Below the pieces are notes generated by a model. It was not told where the DNA came from, made no database searches, and saw only the letters and a list, made by a program, of their open reading frames with translations. A DNA stretch of 64,000 nucleotides from Gelatoporia subvermispora B. Taxonomy: Eukaryota; Basidiomycota; Agaricomycetes; Polyporales; Gelatoporiaceae. Shown here piece after piece: positions 1-11,500 of this stretch. The stretch is from contig KB445814.1 of NCBI GenBank assembly GCA_000320605.2, forward strand, positions 62,001 to 126,000, in the 5' to 3' direction. Each line of letters begins with the position of its first letter. Within the stretch, counting starts at the first letter, position 1. The position numbers and the translations under genes are program-made.

Positions 1-612
1 GCCGCATGGACGCGGAGAGTAGACGGTATCGGAGCGTGCCGCGCGGTTGTGTGTCGGAATATGTCATGGCGAGCACAGACAAAATGTCAGCAAACAGGGC
101 CTGAGCACGGAGTGAGTAGTGCAGCTTTCTCGATCACTTCTGAACGCACCTTGTCGTCTGAAGGTGTCCATAGTTCGTACAAAGCCTGCAGCCCGAGGTA
201 ATGAGGATGGAGGAACTTGAGGGGCTTTGGTACAGAGGTCATGGACGATGTTGATGTTCTGATGAGTGTCCGCAGAGTCTCAAGGGCCGGTCGGTAAAGC
301 TCCTTGTTGCTTTCCTGAAACGAATCTGTGAGCCAACTATCCTCGCGCCGCTTGCGACTGATTACCTTCAATCGTTCGACCAGCATCTCGAGCTGCTCCT
401 TCAGCTGAAGATCCTCCTCTGACTAACACACATGTGAGCACTAAGAACGATGTCTGAAGGGCCACTCTTACCAAGTCCTCGCCGGACTTGTCTTCCCCCT
501 TCTTCTTGGTGTCCTCCTTAGCACCATTCTGCTTCGCCTGTTCTTCCTCCTTCTCAGCTTTCTTCTTGGGATCCTGGGAGGGAACAGAGATCGCAATCTT
601 CTGCTCGGACAT
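1..612 (-). CDS. RPN1: 26S proteasome regulatory subunit RPN1 (PSMD2), N-terminal part
   Basis: Non-ATPase scaffold of the 19S base, which binds ubiquitin receptors, shuttle factors and the deubiquitinase Ubp6. The start ATG is at 612 (MSEQKIAI...), followed by a Lys/Glu-rich head typical of RPN1. Conserved blocks seen are [46 protein letters not shown] and [13 protein letters not shown]. Four exons with three introns of about 50 nt restore one frame: 612-472, 422-366, 314-150 and 100-1, with introns 471-423, 365-315 and 149-101 (all GT-AG). The third intron is required because the open frame otherwise stops just before ADILSV. The gene is cut by the left edge; only about 150 of roughly 900 residues are present. 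It is divergent from the CBS-domain gene. Confidence 0.95.
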
Positions 613-908
613 GATAGAAATGAATGAGGAAACGGATAGGGATAATGGACGGACTGAGATGCGTGTTCAGTGTACGCGCACGCGCGTACGCGTCGCGTCA
701 TATTTTGTGGGTTAGTTTTGGCAAGACGTGCGGTAAGTTAATCTTATCCGCAGAAATCCAAAAATGGCTCAGCCTATGAATTCGGAGAGTGCATGCATCG
801 ACTGACAAGCAACATGGCCTGATTCACTCTCCTTTCTTTTCCCGCTCGTCCCCATCGCTGAATCGTCTTTTGTTTGACCACTGGAGCTAGTCAAGAAAAC
901 TTACAAAG
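613..908. promoter_or_regulatory. Divergent promoter region between RPN1 and the CBS-domain gene
   Basis: About 300 bp separate the two divergent start codons. It holds a 24-bp strictly alternating purine/pyrimidine tract at 670-693 (rich in CG and TA/TG steps) that includes ACGCGCGT (680-687) and ACGCGT (688-693). ACGCGT is the MluI cell-cycle box core in yeasts; whether it works that way here is inference. Pyrimidine-rich sequence precedes the CBS gene start. No clear TATA box was assigned. Confidence 0.5.
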
Positions 909-1716
909 ATGGCTTCTACTTCGGTTGTCTCGGAGCCTCAGCAGGCGAATTTTGTCTTGCCTTCGTCAGACAAGTATCGAGGAGCAGTGGTCGAGGTGAA
1001 TAGCAAACTCTCCCTGACATTTAGCATGGGATGGCTCATGCGTATCTGGGGTCATCCTGGCTAATCTCTTGGGAACTAGGATCTTCAACTCCCACCGGCG
1101 TTCGCACTTCCCGCGACTGAAGCCATCTCGCGCGCTCTAGAGCTAGCATATGAACGCGATTTCTCTCACATCCCGTGAGTACACTCAAGCATTTTTCTAT
1201 AAGTCCACTGATATGAACGGGGTCGTTGTTCAGTGTGCTGGACCGGAACCGAAAGCCGCTCGGGTACATTGATGTTACAGCTCTGAAGGAGAAATGGGAG
1301 TCTGGTCAGGCTGATCCAGTGAGCAATTTCCACCCACTCGCGCTCCCTACAGACCATTCCTGAGACATCTACAGAGCGACAAGGTTTCGAAATTTCTGAC
1401 GAAGTTCAACCGGTCGTCCAACCAGCGGTACACGCTCATTACACCGTCTACGCCTCTAGCGGAGCTTGAGGAGTTCCTGGGGCACAACATATTCGCATTG
1501 GGTACGTCATTTGCGTATTTTTATTCACGAAACTCAACCAACGTATTCTCAGTATCCGACTGGGATCGTAAGTTTGTTCTCGGCGTCGCAACGTCTCAGG
1601 ATTTAGAGGTCAGTGCACTTCTACTGGATTACCCGAGCTGCCGCGGAGGCCGGCCACCGGATGTAGTGCTTACCGCCGATCTTACATAGAACTTCGTCTC
1701 ACGCCGCGGCTTCTGA
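909..1716 (+). CDS. Small CBS-domain protein
   Basis: Six exons join in frame: 909-995, 1080-1174, 1234-1318, 1375-1501, 1553-1608 and 1690-1716, giving about 158 aa. All introns are GT-AG and 48-84 nt long. Frames and phases agree across every junction, which supports the model. Motifs of a CBS (Bateman-type) module are visible: LDRNRKPLGYIDVTALKEKW in the middle, TPLAELEEFLG, and near the end FVLGVATSQDLENFVSRRG, the classic second half of a CBS domain. Such modules bind adenosyl ligands; the ligand and partner here are unknown. The protein is short and seems to consist of little beyond the CBS pair. It starts from the first ATG after the divergent promoter. Confidence 0.85.
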
Positions 1717-1860
1717 GCGTTCTCACTATGTCCATCCCCGGGCTCCTGTCATCGCATTGTCCAGAATCTCATCAGACTTGCTGTGCGTCTCATCATCTAC
1801 AAGCCACTGCCCTGCGGACGATCTAGCCTTGAACGCGACGCTGTATGTACAATTCTGGCA

Positions 1861-4020
1861 TCATGAAATAGAATGAGCGTGGATATTTGCAGGTGGTATC
1901 AAAAACAGGGTATCGACTATAATACAGGTACAGTACAGATCGCCGAAAGGAGTGAGGTCTGGTGCCATCGTGAAAGCATTCCGTGTATGAGACTTACTCA
2001 ACCGATAGTTATACATAATGTAGGCTATGCGAACATACAAGGAAAGGACGGTGAATGTCGAAAGGAGCAACAGGTAGCCCTAGGAAAGCACGGGCGCCGA
2101 GTGGCAATTGGGTCAGCTTGGTGGTCGTCGCCCCCAGGGCTGCACGCCGAAGGCGATGCAAGGAGCCCAGGCAGCCAGGAGAAGCGCGACATGCTGGGTG
2201 CCGAAGGGTGTCGGCATGTCGCGGTGGGTGGTGATGTCGACTAGAGAGGACACAGATGCCAAGATCTGCGTGACAGACGAGAGTAGCTGGAAGAAGAGGA
2301 GTCGCCAGACCTTGGGGCTCTGGTGTGCTGGTGGTGATTCGGGCTGCACTGGAGGGAACGCTGAGTCTGGGGATGGCGAGATCAGGGTGCTGCTGTTGGG
2401 AACATTGAAGAAAGAGACATACGATCTATGGGGGAGCTGCTGGCATAGGGCAGGTCGAACTCTTCGTAGTCGTATGCTTGGTGATCGTGCGCGAACCGGA
2501 GCTCAGACTTAGCGATGGACAATTCATCCGAGTTTCGTGCCCATCTCGGCGAGGTCCGAGAAGCCTCTTCTACGTCTACCTCGTCGTCAACCACTGCGAG
2601 ACCTATGTGGGACCCTACTTCATCAGGCTCCTCCCACATTGCGTCTTTCTTCCATACATTACTCAGAGCTTTCTGTACAGCGAAACTCGGAAAGACAGGG
2701 AGGGGCGCAGGCGTATTGCTCAGACTCGGCGGATCAGACGGAGGCGCGAACATCATCGGTGACGGCGTCTCACTACTCCGATTCTGCACGGATCGTCGCG
2801 ACTCTGATGATGAGCGTGGTATGGGCGGTTTCCAAGAGAACGGCAGATGGTATTGGCGTCGCTCTGCAATGAGGCTCGGAGCACGCCCCGGGGAGAACAG
2901 GGGATGCGCAGCAGAGACGGTATTCGGAAGTGTAGTGATAGCATGGGTGCTAACGCTCAAGGCGGACACAGTGATGGCGGGGACCGGGGGAGCAACGAGT
3001 GTGGAATCTAGAGGTAGGCCTGGAGTCCGCGTGCGGATTTCTGTATCCGGGAAATGGCTGTGATGGTCAAGAGTAGAGCTCGCGAGGGTCTCGAGTGTCG
3101 CAGACGAACGTTTCGGCCTTCTGTTCTGGCGGCGCGTCGGGAGGGGGGTGAAGTTGTCAAGAGGGGGCGGAAAATAGGGACCTCTCCTAGAATGTAGTTG
3201 AGATTGATACAGTCGCATGGCTGTCACGCAAGTGGAGAGAAAGGAGGGAACTGCGAAAATGAGCGGGAATCCTGCGTAGCTGAGCAACCGAATCCTGGGA
3301 GGGTCTGTCAGCTGGGGTGAAATGAGCGCAGGCCAGCTGTGTTTTCTTACTGGACAGTGTGCGAGACGTCACAAGTGATGCTATCAAATGGCCTGATGGC
3401 ATCGAGCTTGACGGATACTATAACGAATGCGACCAGGGCCAACGCAGGGAATATGAGCAGGATTAGTGAGTATACAAAACGCCATCTCATCGCCCGTTGC
3501 CTTGCATTCGTGTCAATATCGCACGGATGAAAACTGGAGATATTGAATACCCACACGTAAGAGACAGTTACTGACCGATGCACACACGGGCGGCGGAAGA
3601 TTGCGGTCGTGGTAGCCAACGTAATGCATGTGCTCAGGCCAGTGAGAGCACACCAAGAGCCATCTATAATATATGTTTGTGCTACAAGGGACGGTCAGAC
3701 ACTATGTATCCAGTGACGATAGAACCGGACGAGTACCGATGCAGAACGCCCGAGGCATTCGGTAGGGGTTCATGTGCCAGATGAGCCCTTCGCGACGGGA
3801 TACACGTCAGGGTCATGGAGCATGGTATATTTGGGAACATACCAAGGCAAAATATGGCCTGAAGAGCAGTATTGGCGAGGCAGTAAGCGACTGGCAGCCA
3901 GAGACCATCAACCGCTTCACAGAACGCAGAAAAGCTAAGCCAACTGCTGAGCAGCCCTGTGGGGAAATTTCCGCAGTTCGCGAGGGTCTGGTTAAATCCT
4001 GGGGTAAAGAGACGGGTCAT
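1861..4020 (-). CDS. Multi-pass membrane protein, 7TM-receptor-like (hypothetical)
   Basis: A minus-strand gene with a set of hydrophobic segments. Parts that can be joined: WCALTGLSTCITLATTTAIF; a following segment with WRFVYSLILLIFPALALVAF; a junction at about 3350/3287 giving SHTVQIRLLSYAGFPLIF, then a long Ser/Pro-rich loop (roughly 3200-2440) with an acidic DYEEFD stretch; an intron 2431-2376 (GTATGT, 56 nt); then VWRLLFFQLLSSVTQI, GTQHVALLLAAWAPCIAFG and, after another intron, GYLLLLSTFTVLSLYVRIAY. Hydrophobic helices with one long cytoplasmic-like loop fit a fungal 7TM receptor or a related membrane protein, but I cannot name a family. The first exons (above about 3730) and the last exon end (near 1861) are not resolved. 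Confidence 0.5.
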
Positions 4021-4371
4021 ATTTCACAGTACCTGTTAGAGACAGTGTGGTCCATGCGATCTTGAGTGCGGTCGGCAGCATGGCCAGTGATGCACTGGCC
4101 TCGCCAGGTACGGAGGAAATGGAGCCAGTCTGTACCGCCGAAGAGGGGGAAAGGAAAACACAGAAAGTGGGGGCGCTGGGGTATATCACTTTCCGATGCG
4201 GACTCGCGGACTTTGAGAAGCACCAGGGCTAAAGCTGCGCTTACCAGACGAAGAATGCTTCTGGCGGACGCACGCATCACCAGATCAGAGAGTATTCTTC
4301 ATTTAGCAGGTCGGGCCCGAGGATTGTGCCGTCGGAGTGCCATATCAGGTCCGCTAAAGCAAGGTTTGAGT

Positions 4372-5345
4372 TCACATCAAAACGTCGTCTGAGATAACAT
4401 GAGAGAGATCATGATGCTGTCGGAAAGTCTCCTCCGCTGCTAGCGTGTTCTTGGCCACTAGCCTCGGGGCGGAGAAGGATGACGAGGCCCAGTCCTCGGG
4501 GCTAGGGCGATGATCTGCACAGTACAGAGGACTCGAGAACATAATGGGTACGATAGCTCAATGAAAGAGACCCCTAGATCCGGTTCAATCTCGGGACCAG
4601 GAGTAGATGTCGACGAAGTCGTAGTAACAGAAGTGACCCTCATGTCACAAATCAACTATCCGAGTTTGTTCAGCGGGCGAGTCATCAGCAACAGTTCAGG
4701 TGAAAGCCCCGAAGAGGATGGAGATTTTCCCACTGCTTGGAAGTCGGAACGGACACTGGGCCATGTGGGCAAGTTAAGACGGTTATGGCACACTGTGCGC
4801 TTCTGCCGTCGTCAGGTGTAGCCACCATCTCCTTAATGACTAATCATACGAAGGCCAACGGATGGTCGATCCTTCTCGGCGTAGTACCCTGACAATGGTG
4901 GCCACAAAGAGCCCCTTTAGCTTTGAAGACCATGTCCGAAAGATCTTCGGTGTTGGTATCTCCGCATTGATAATAATTAGGCCATAGGGAAAGGCGAGAA
5001 ATTGGCCTCAAGCTCAAACTTTGGAGTACGAGCTCCGAAGTATAACTCCAACTCAAGGCACCAGGGGCGCAGTGCAGTGTCCAATAATACTGCTGGTGGA
5101 CCCGCATGCAACACCTCAGAAAGTGGAGCCCTTTACTTCAGTTGGGTCACCGCGGGTGCAAACTGTGACATTCGTTGCTAGGAGAGGGGAGCTTCTCGTG
5201 TAAGTTGGTCAATGTGCTTGCCAAAGTCGTGAGAGAACCCGTCCTCCTGGACAGAACCTGTTCGTGCGCTGGTCGGATAGGGTGCAGGCTCCACAGCAGC
5301 GTCTACACAAGGAAACTTACTTCGGGGCCGTTATCGCCCTGGGGC
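4372..5345 (-). other. Unresolved minus-strand coding-like stretch
   Basis: Several short minus-strand pieces look coding but I could not join them into one model. They include a piece ending in a GTAAGT donor near 5313 (frame with LTAPGPQGDNGPE), a piece after a CAG acceptor near 5250 reading EDGFSHDFGKHIDQLTREA, and an acidic C-terminal-looking piece ending at a stop at 4372-4374 (SPEDWASSSFSAP ... HVISDDVLM). They lie between the PTEN gene and the membrane-protein gene on the same strand. They could be a separate small gene or far 3' exons of PTEN; neither is shown. Confidence 0.3.
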
Positions 5346-5364
5346 CCTGGCGCCGTGAGGACGT

Positions 5365-7789
5365 TTAACATCTGCTTGCTAAGAATATGGCCTTGTGAAG
5401 AGACGTTAAATTCAGCGCGGAAATTGTCTTTAAACTGATCAACCCTGTTCTCTCGGCAGAAAAGATAGGCACGACTTCCGGACAACACAGTCTCAGAAGG
5501 GGGGATAATCGAATTGCTCCGACTGGGAAATACAAGTCCATATGCGAGACATCTAGTCCGATAAACCTATCAATGAGAGCTTCGCCGCCCGTGAAAATAG
5601 ATCCACGAGCGCCACGTACCCGGAGGCTTTCGATTGCTACATCGTCCGGGTTCAACATTTCGGGAAACGTCATTCCTAATCCTCCGCCGCCTGCTTTGTG
5701 GTCGCTATCTCGGTCGGAATACCTGTCGTTACAGCCTGCAAAGTAGCGGCAACCCCTGCCGGCTCGCCCTCCCCCCGCGCAGACTCGGCACTTCCTTGCC
5801 TTGGCGGAGGCTCCGAGTCGTCACTCGAAGGCAGCAACCATTCCATGCGCACCTCCACCTCAATGATTCCGGAGCCAATCCCGAGAGGGAAGTCTATCTC
5901 TTTCTTACTCAGACGCAGGGTCGCTGTCTGTCCTGCCGCGCGAGGGTGAGGCATGTGGAACGTGGGTATGAACCAAAACCAGCCCATAAATACCTGGATG
6001 ACAGTCAGCACTGTGTGATATTTCATGTCAAGTCTCCCCTTTGAATAAACTCACGACGCCCATATACAGCTTTGCACGCACTTCCCGATTCGCGTTGAGG
6101 ATGACACCACCATCAGGCTTAAGCGCTTGTGTCGTGTCATTGATTGACGTCTCTTCGGAGTCCACGCCGTTCGCAGTGGGAGCCTGCTGGTATGTGTTGC
6201 TATCGATGTTCTCCCGAATGGTGCCCCAGTTATCATCAGTCAGAGGGCCAAGCGAGAGTGTGATCTCTTCGTCCTGCATGCACATGTCAACTCCAGACTA
6301 CGCGCTCCCTTATAGCTACTCACTGAACCTTTCTTCTCCTCGACATTGTCTCCAACCATGCCGAGCCGCGCGAAGCTTCGGACCATTTTGCTCTTGTCCC
6401 ACCTGCCATCCGCAAACTCGTCCGCGAGCACTTTCCCATCCACGTGATCCGCGCCATCTCTGCGCTTCCCCATCAAACCACCGTCCCCGCGCGTATGCCG
6501 CTCCCACTTCTCCAGCGTGTCGACAAACTCGTCGTCGTACCGTGCGAGCGAGATCCACACGTGGCCGTTCTCCCGCGCAGCCAGCTCCGCCCGGCTGCCC
6601 GCCGTCTTTCCCCTGCGCGTCTGCTCCAGGAGCGCGTTCGCCGCGCGGATGAGGCTCGCCTTGACGCCGGAGATGGCGTGCATGCGCAGCGTGATCTGCG
6701 TCAGGCGCACCTTGGGGGCGGGCCTGTGCGCAAGCGCGTCGCTCGCGGGCCAGAACCCCGGCGGGCTTTGGCGCGCGAGGAGCAGCGACCAGTAGTAGAG
6801 CCAGCGGCGCTGGCTGGGGATGCTGACGCCCAGGCCGGCCTTCTTGGATGGCGACGAGGGACGCTTCATCCGCTTCGACGTGTGCAGGTCTAGGACTTTG
6901 CTGAGGCTCGACGGCACTGTGGCCGGCGACTGCTCGCCGAGCACATTGGCAGTATTCGCCACTTTCGAATCAGTGATTCCGCCTGGACCTAGCTCTGCTC
7001 GTATGGGGTCGCCTCCGGGGCCGGTGTCGTCTGAGGAAGCTTCGCCGGCCGCCTCGTCAGGGGGCATGGCGTTCATGACTTGCTCAGCTCGGGTCGTCGC
7101 AAGCTCCTTGGAGGTTTCGTGATGCTCGGGGGCAGGTGGGGTTGTGAGCTCGTCTTCAGTGAGCAGGTACGCGCAAGCCATTGTGCCCGAACGTCCTTTA
7201 CCAGCTGCAGTAAATAGAGCATTGGGAGTGCATTGGTTGGTAATAGTCCCAACGTTGTAGGGGTAGCTCTACCTTTGCAGTGCAGTACAGCTACGCGCTC
7301 CGGTGCGCCATCGAGCCATGCACGGATCTCACGAGCTACAAGAGCGAGTATCGCTAGCGGAGGTGCACTGTCGCTTCTCGGTCAGAACGCTCTCCGAGAT
7401 GTAAAATATTCTTCAAGTATGTGGTACGACGTACTGGTGATCGGGAAACGGATATCGGCTTACTCTTCCGTCAAAGATATCTGCAGGGTAGGTGTTCTCC
7501 TTGACAGGGCAGAAATTAAAGATCCAGTAGTTCTTTCCGTGTCTATGCTCGAGAAATTTTTTCGCATCCTCCCGGCGGTTGCGATACAATCCCTCGATGC
7601 CTGCGGCGGGGAATCCCATGACAATAACTCTATCCGTGATATACGCCAGGTCTACCATGCCCCCCGCAGATCAATCGACTCGGCCCAGCTGAAGCATATT
7701 GGACACGACTCACCAAGCTCAAGATGCAAATCTTCATCCTTGAATCTTGCTTTGTTGCCAGAGACAAGCCGACGTACGAAATCCGCCAT
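5365..7789 (-). CDS. PTEN: PTEN-type phosphatidylinositol-3-phosphatase / dual-specificity phosphatase
   Basis: Removes the 3-phosphate of PtdIns(3,4,5)P3 and so opposes PI3-kinase signalling. Start ATG at 7789. Exons: 7789-7714, 7651-7435, 7367-7273, 7204-6324, 6273-6055 and 5993 to about 5848, then a tail exon from about 5734. The phosphatase domain shows DLAYITDRVIVMGFPA, EGLYRN and the P-loop HCKAGKGRSG, split by an intron inside the loop, with catalytic Cys at residue 128 (human Cys124). The TI-loop region reads GVSIPSQRRWLYYW. The C2 domain includes ITLSLGP, VFMGWFWFIPTFHMP and IEVEVRMEW, then an acidic RYSDRDSD tail like the human one. A long low-complexity insert of about 100 residues separates the P-loop helix from the TI loop. 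The last exon and stop (5365 taken) are uncertain. Confidence 0.93.
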
Positions 7790-8545
7790 GGTGGTAGAAA
7801 TGATATATGTCTAAAGCATCCTTTCTATTCTCCGTGTTCGTCAAGGCATTACTGAGGTCATAGCGGCAATACCCGCAATGAGATCATCGACATGATTCAA
7901 TGGAGCAGCTAGATTGAGGTCAATTGTTGTGATCCGCGCTGCACGGATAACAGTTGGACGAGTCAATGAGGATCTCTAAGCATGGCAGGAAATGCGAGGA
8001 AGTCGAGTTTCGTGCATTGTTTCGTGCATTGAAAACGACATGCCAGGGGAATCGGGATTCAGCCATTTTAATTCTGAAAACAATACAACCCATAACAGTT
8101 GGTATGTTAACTTAGAATTAATTCATTTGTGTAACACTAGCTTCGAACTCCGATATAACTCACTTATTCCCTGCCTAGGTATTGAGTCTGTCATGAATGC
8201 TTGATATAATACGGATCCTGCTGCATACTCATTGTCAGACCATATCAATTGTACGTGAGAAGGTCAAAATCCAGTCGGTATAACGTTCACTTCATTCGAA
8301 GAAATAGAACACGGAGGCATGAGTCAGAGCCTCATCTTGAGTTCAGCGTCGGAGGTTCAATTGGACGCCCACTAACGAACGTAAGTGATATTGCAACTAT
8401 GTGCTCTCGGGAAAATAACCCGCAATCACACTTTCCTTAACGCCAGTCGCGACGCCGACGAAGAAGCCGACGACGAGCAGAGGTCTGCACATCGCAGCCG
8501 TGGCTTTGGGAGGCCGACAGCCCTAACCGGGTGCCCTGTGGCAAG
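7790..8545. promoter_or_regulatory. Divergent intergenic region PTEN / TAO3
   Basis: About 755 bp between two divergent start codons. The left two thirds are AT-rich with no open frame I would support. CT-rich and CG-rich sequence with GACGAAGAAGCCGACGACGAG-like runs lies near 8450-8480, just upstream of TAO3. Nothing else was recognised. Confidence 0.4.
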
Positions 8546-11500
8546 ATGACTTCGGGAGGGTTTCAAATCGCTATCCCAGGTGCGCTAGGAGCATTCTACT
8601 CACGCGGCGGGACGCTCATAACTTCGCAGATTTCGACGAGGATGACTATGGTTCGACACCCGTATTCGGTCGTACGCCCGGAGGTGGGTTGTGGGGAGCA
8701 TCGAACTTCGGACAAGACTCCCCCACCGTTACGACTCCCGTTGCGCTTCCGGAACGTGGAGAGAAGAGCTACTTCCACTCTCGAGGGGATTCCGTCGCGT
8801 CCGAGGATTCCGCCCATTCTATTCAATACACCTCGCGTAAAATCAAATCTCCATTCGCACACTCAGCCCAGTCGTCCGTAGCTACTCCGGCAACTTCTCC
8901 CTTCACCAAGAAGCCGTCATTCGCTTCCCTCCGGAATGCATTCAAGAGTAACAAATCCAACGACTCAGCACCTCCGCCCTTACCCCCATTGGATCACCAA
9001 GCCTATCCCGCGCTGCGGAATCCGTTCAATCGTTCTACATCCTCTCTCGCTCACAATCCTCCCATGCCACAGCGGCGACCCTCGGTCCAGGCCAGCCCTC
9101 CGCATTTCCGACCCTCGACCCCCGCTTCTGGTGACTATAGAACTCGCACTACCCCGTCGAAGTCAAAGAGCCACTCGTATGCGCGCTCACAACATTCCCA
9201 CTCCGGATCCATTTTCCACAGTTCAGACACGGGGAGTGACCACGGGCATGGCTATTCTTATACGACGTCATCTTCTCCTCCACCGGTGCCGCCGGTTCCT
9301 CATGCTTTTGGGCGACTAGGCCATCGTGATGATATGCAATCGCTATCAGACCTGGAGGACAAGATCAACATGGACCCCCGGACGCCCTCCGATTATGCCT
9401 TACACGCTGTCTTCATACGCTTTGCAGCATCAGCGGAGTCGCATATAGAGGATTTCTTACAGCAGCCTTTGGTAGGCTTATCCATACAACTCATTCCACG
9501 CAGGACTTATGATCACCGCAGGATAGAGACCCCCAGCTTGCTGACTTCATCGGTCCTGGCGTAGACCCCAAGTTCGATGAGTTGCTGCTGTCGTTGGGGA
9601 AGATTGCAGAGAAACACGCGAAGCAGGTCGTCGACTCTGTTATGCGATGGCGCAAGTGTCAGAACGAGCCCGTGAGCGCCGAGGTATCCCGCATACATAC
9701 GTCACAGTCCCCGGCGACTGCTCGCGCGCTTCGGAGCCAGGACGTGCAAGCAATCCTGAACGAGCGCAAGTCGCTTGCGGCCATCTACATCATGTGCCGC
9801 GCGCTTGTGGCGGCGACGCATTCTATATCTAAGGATGCGCTGGGCGAGGCTGTGGGCCACAGCCTGGAAGAGTTGACATTTGAGCAGCTCAGGAAGCCCG
9901 ACGCGAAGATGCTCACCCAGTCGGCCAACCATCGCGCAAATGCAGAGCTATATGCGACGTTGCTGGGCAACCTCGCCAATGCACGGTCAGTATATGCGCC
10001 AGTTTCAGCTGGCTTTTGCTCAGAGTATGGCCCCACAGGTTCGAGAGCGTCACAGACCGGTTCCTGGCTGAACTTGGTCCTGTTGCTGCGGGTCAGGTAC
10101 CCAAGGACGCGGATTTCAAGTTCGAGAGCCTTGTGAGGGCTCTGAAACACGTACCAATTAAGGTCTGGTGATATTAGCGCCTATCGCTCGGTCAACCAGT
10201 TGAATGGGATGCAGGTCTGGCCCCCAGAATCATTTGAAGAGGGTGCAGAGTTCATGGCATCCCTTGCCAAGTCATTCGAAAACGCCCATGGCAATCGCTT
10301 GAAGACAACCTTTGCTGAAACGCTCGTTCACTTATTACACCCTATCGCCAAGGTAAAACCAACGCCTCTACTTACAGTATCAATCTGACAGAGGACTGTA
10401 GACGGCGCAAGCCGAAGTGAATCATCCCGAATGGGCGAAGGCCATTGAGGTCATCTATCCAAGAGCCAGGGAGATGATGTCCAAGCCTCGCTATTGGCAC
10501 GTTGCATATCCCCTGGCTATCACGGCGCTGTGCGTCGCACCTCACGAATACTTCCTCAAGAATATGCAAGCCTGCATAGAGGCAGGTATGGGGAAGATCA
10601 AGGTATGTACTATTCGTGCCATGTGTGCGGCTATGACTTACGCATGTTCCTATCAGGAAAAGGTGCACCGTATACCCGTGCTGAACGGAACGATGCGTCT
10701 TATGTGGACTTATCTGTATCGGTGCCACGAACCCGCATCCACGGCAACGTCGAAGCTCGAAGGCCTGACGAAACTGTTCTTCCCCTCCAATCGACTTACT
10801 ATCACTCCTCAGGAGGACCACCTTCAGCCATTCATTTACATCGTTCATTACATTCTCTCTCGCTATTTTGACTTCGGCAGCGAGCTCTGTCTTGATCTCT
10901 TGCAGGAGCGGAACATAACATCGCAACCGGCCAACTTATCCGCCTTCCTCGCGCCAGAGCGGATGGCAATTGCAACGCAAGCCATCTTGCTGTCGGCGCA
11001 TCTCATTGAGAGAGAAGAATCTGCGCCGACGTGGCCATCGACCCCCGACTTCAGCGCTATCGCTTCCTGGGATGACTACCCATCTTCCTCGGCTCCAGTC
11101 ACACAACAGATACTCTCAAAAGCAGGTTGGAAGGACTTCCTTGATCGGGCTAGCCTATGTCTCAACGCTATCGCCACCCATTGCTTCCAGACTGCGGGGA
11201 AATGGTCCATCTTCGACGATCAATGGTCATCATCTCGTCTCAGCCCTGCCTATGAGGAGGCTCACAACTACGTTATTCGACACCACGCGGAAGGCTCCAT
11301 AGCCTACTCTAATCAGGCGGCGGCACAGATAATTGTCCTTCAGCTTGTCTATCAGTCATGGCCGCGTTGTCTCCACGCATCGCTAGCAATGGACGATGTC
11401 TTCGACATGCTGATTCGCGGCGTCGTCCACATTGAGCCAGCTGTTGGAGAGGCGGCAACACAAGCTCTTCAGCGACTGATCGTCGACCCTTCCCACACTT

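Noticed and set aside
2108..3063. Long plus-strand frames opposite the membrane-protein gene
   Set aside because: They are antisense shadows of its Ser/Pro-rich exon; the minus strand has splice sites and hydrophobic helices.
6444..7122. Plus-strand frames of 90-150 codons over PTEN
   Set aside because: GC-rich antisense shadows of the PTEN exon 4 insert; no domain.
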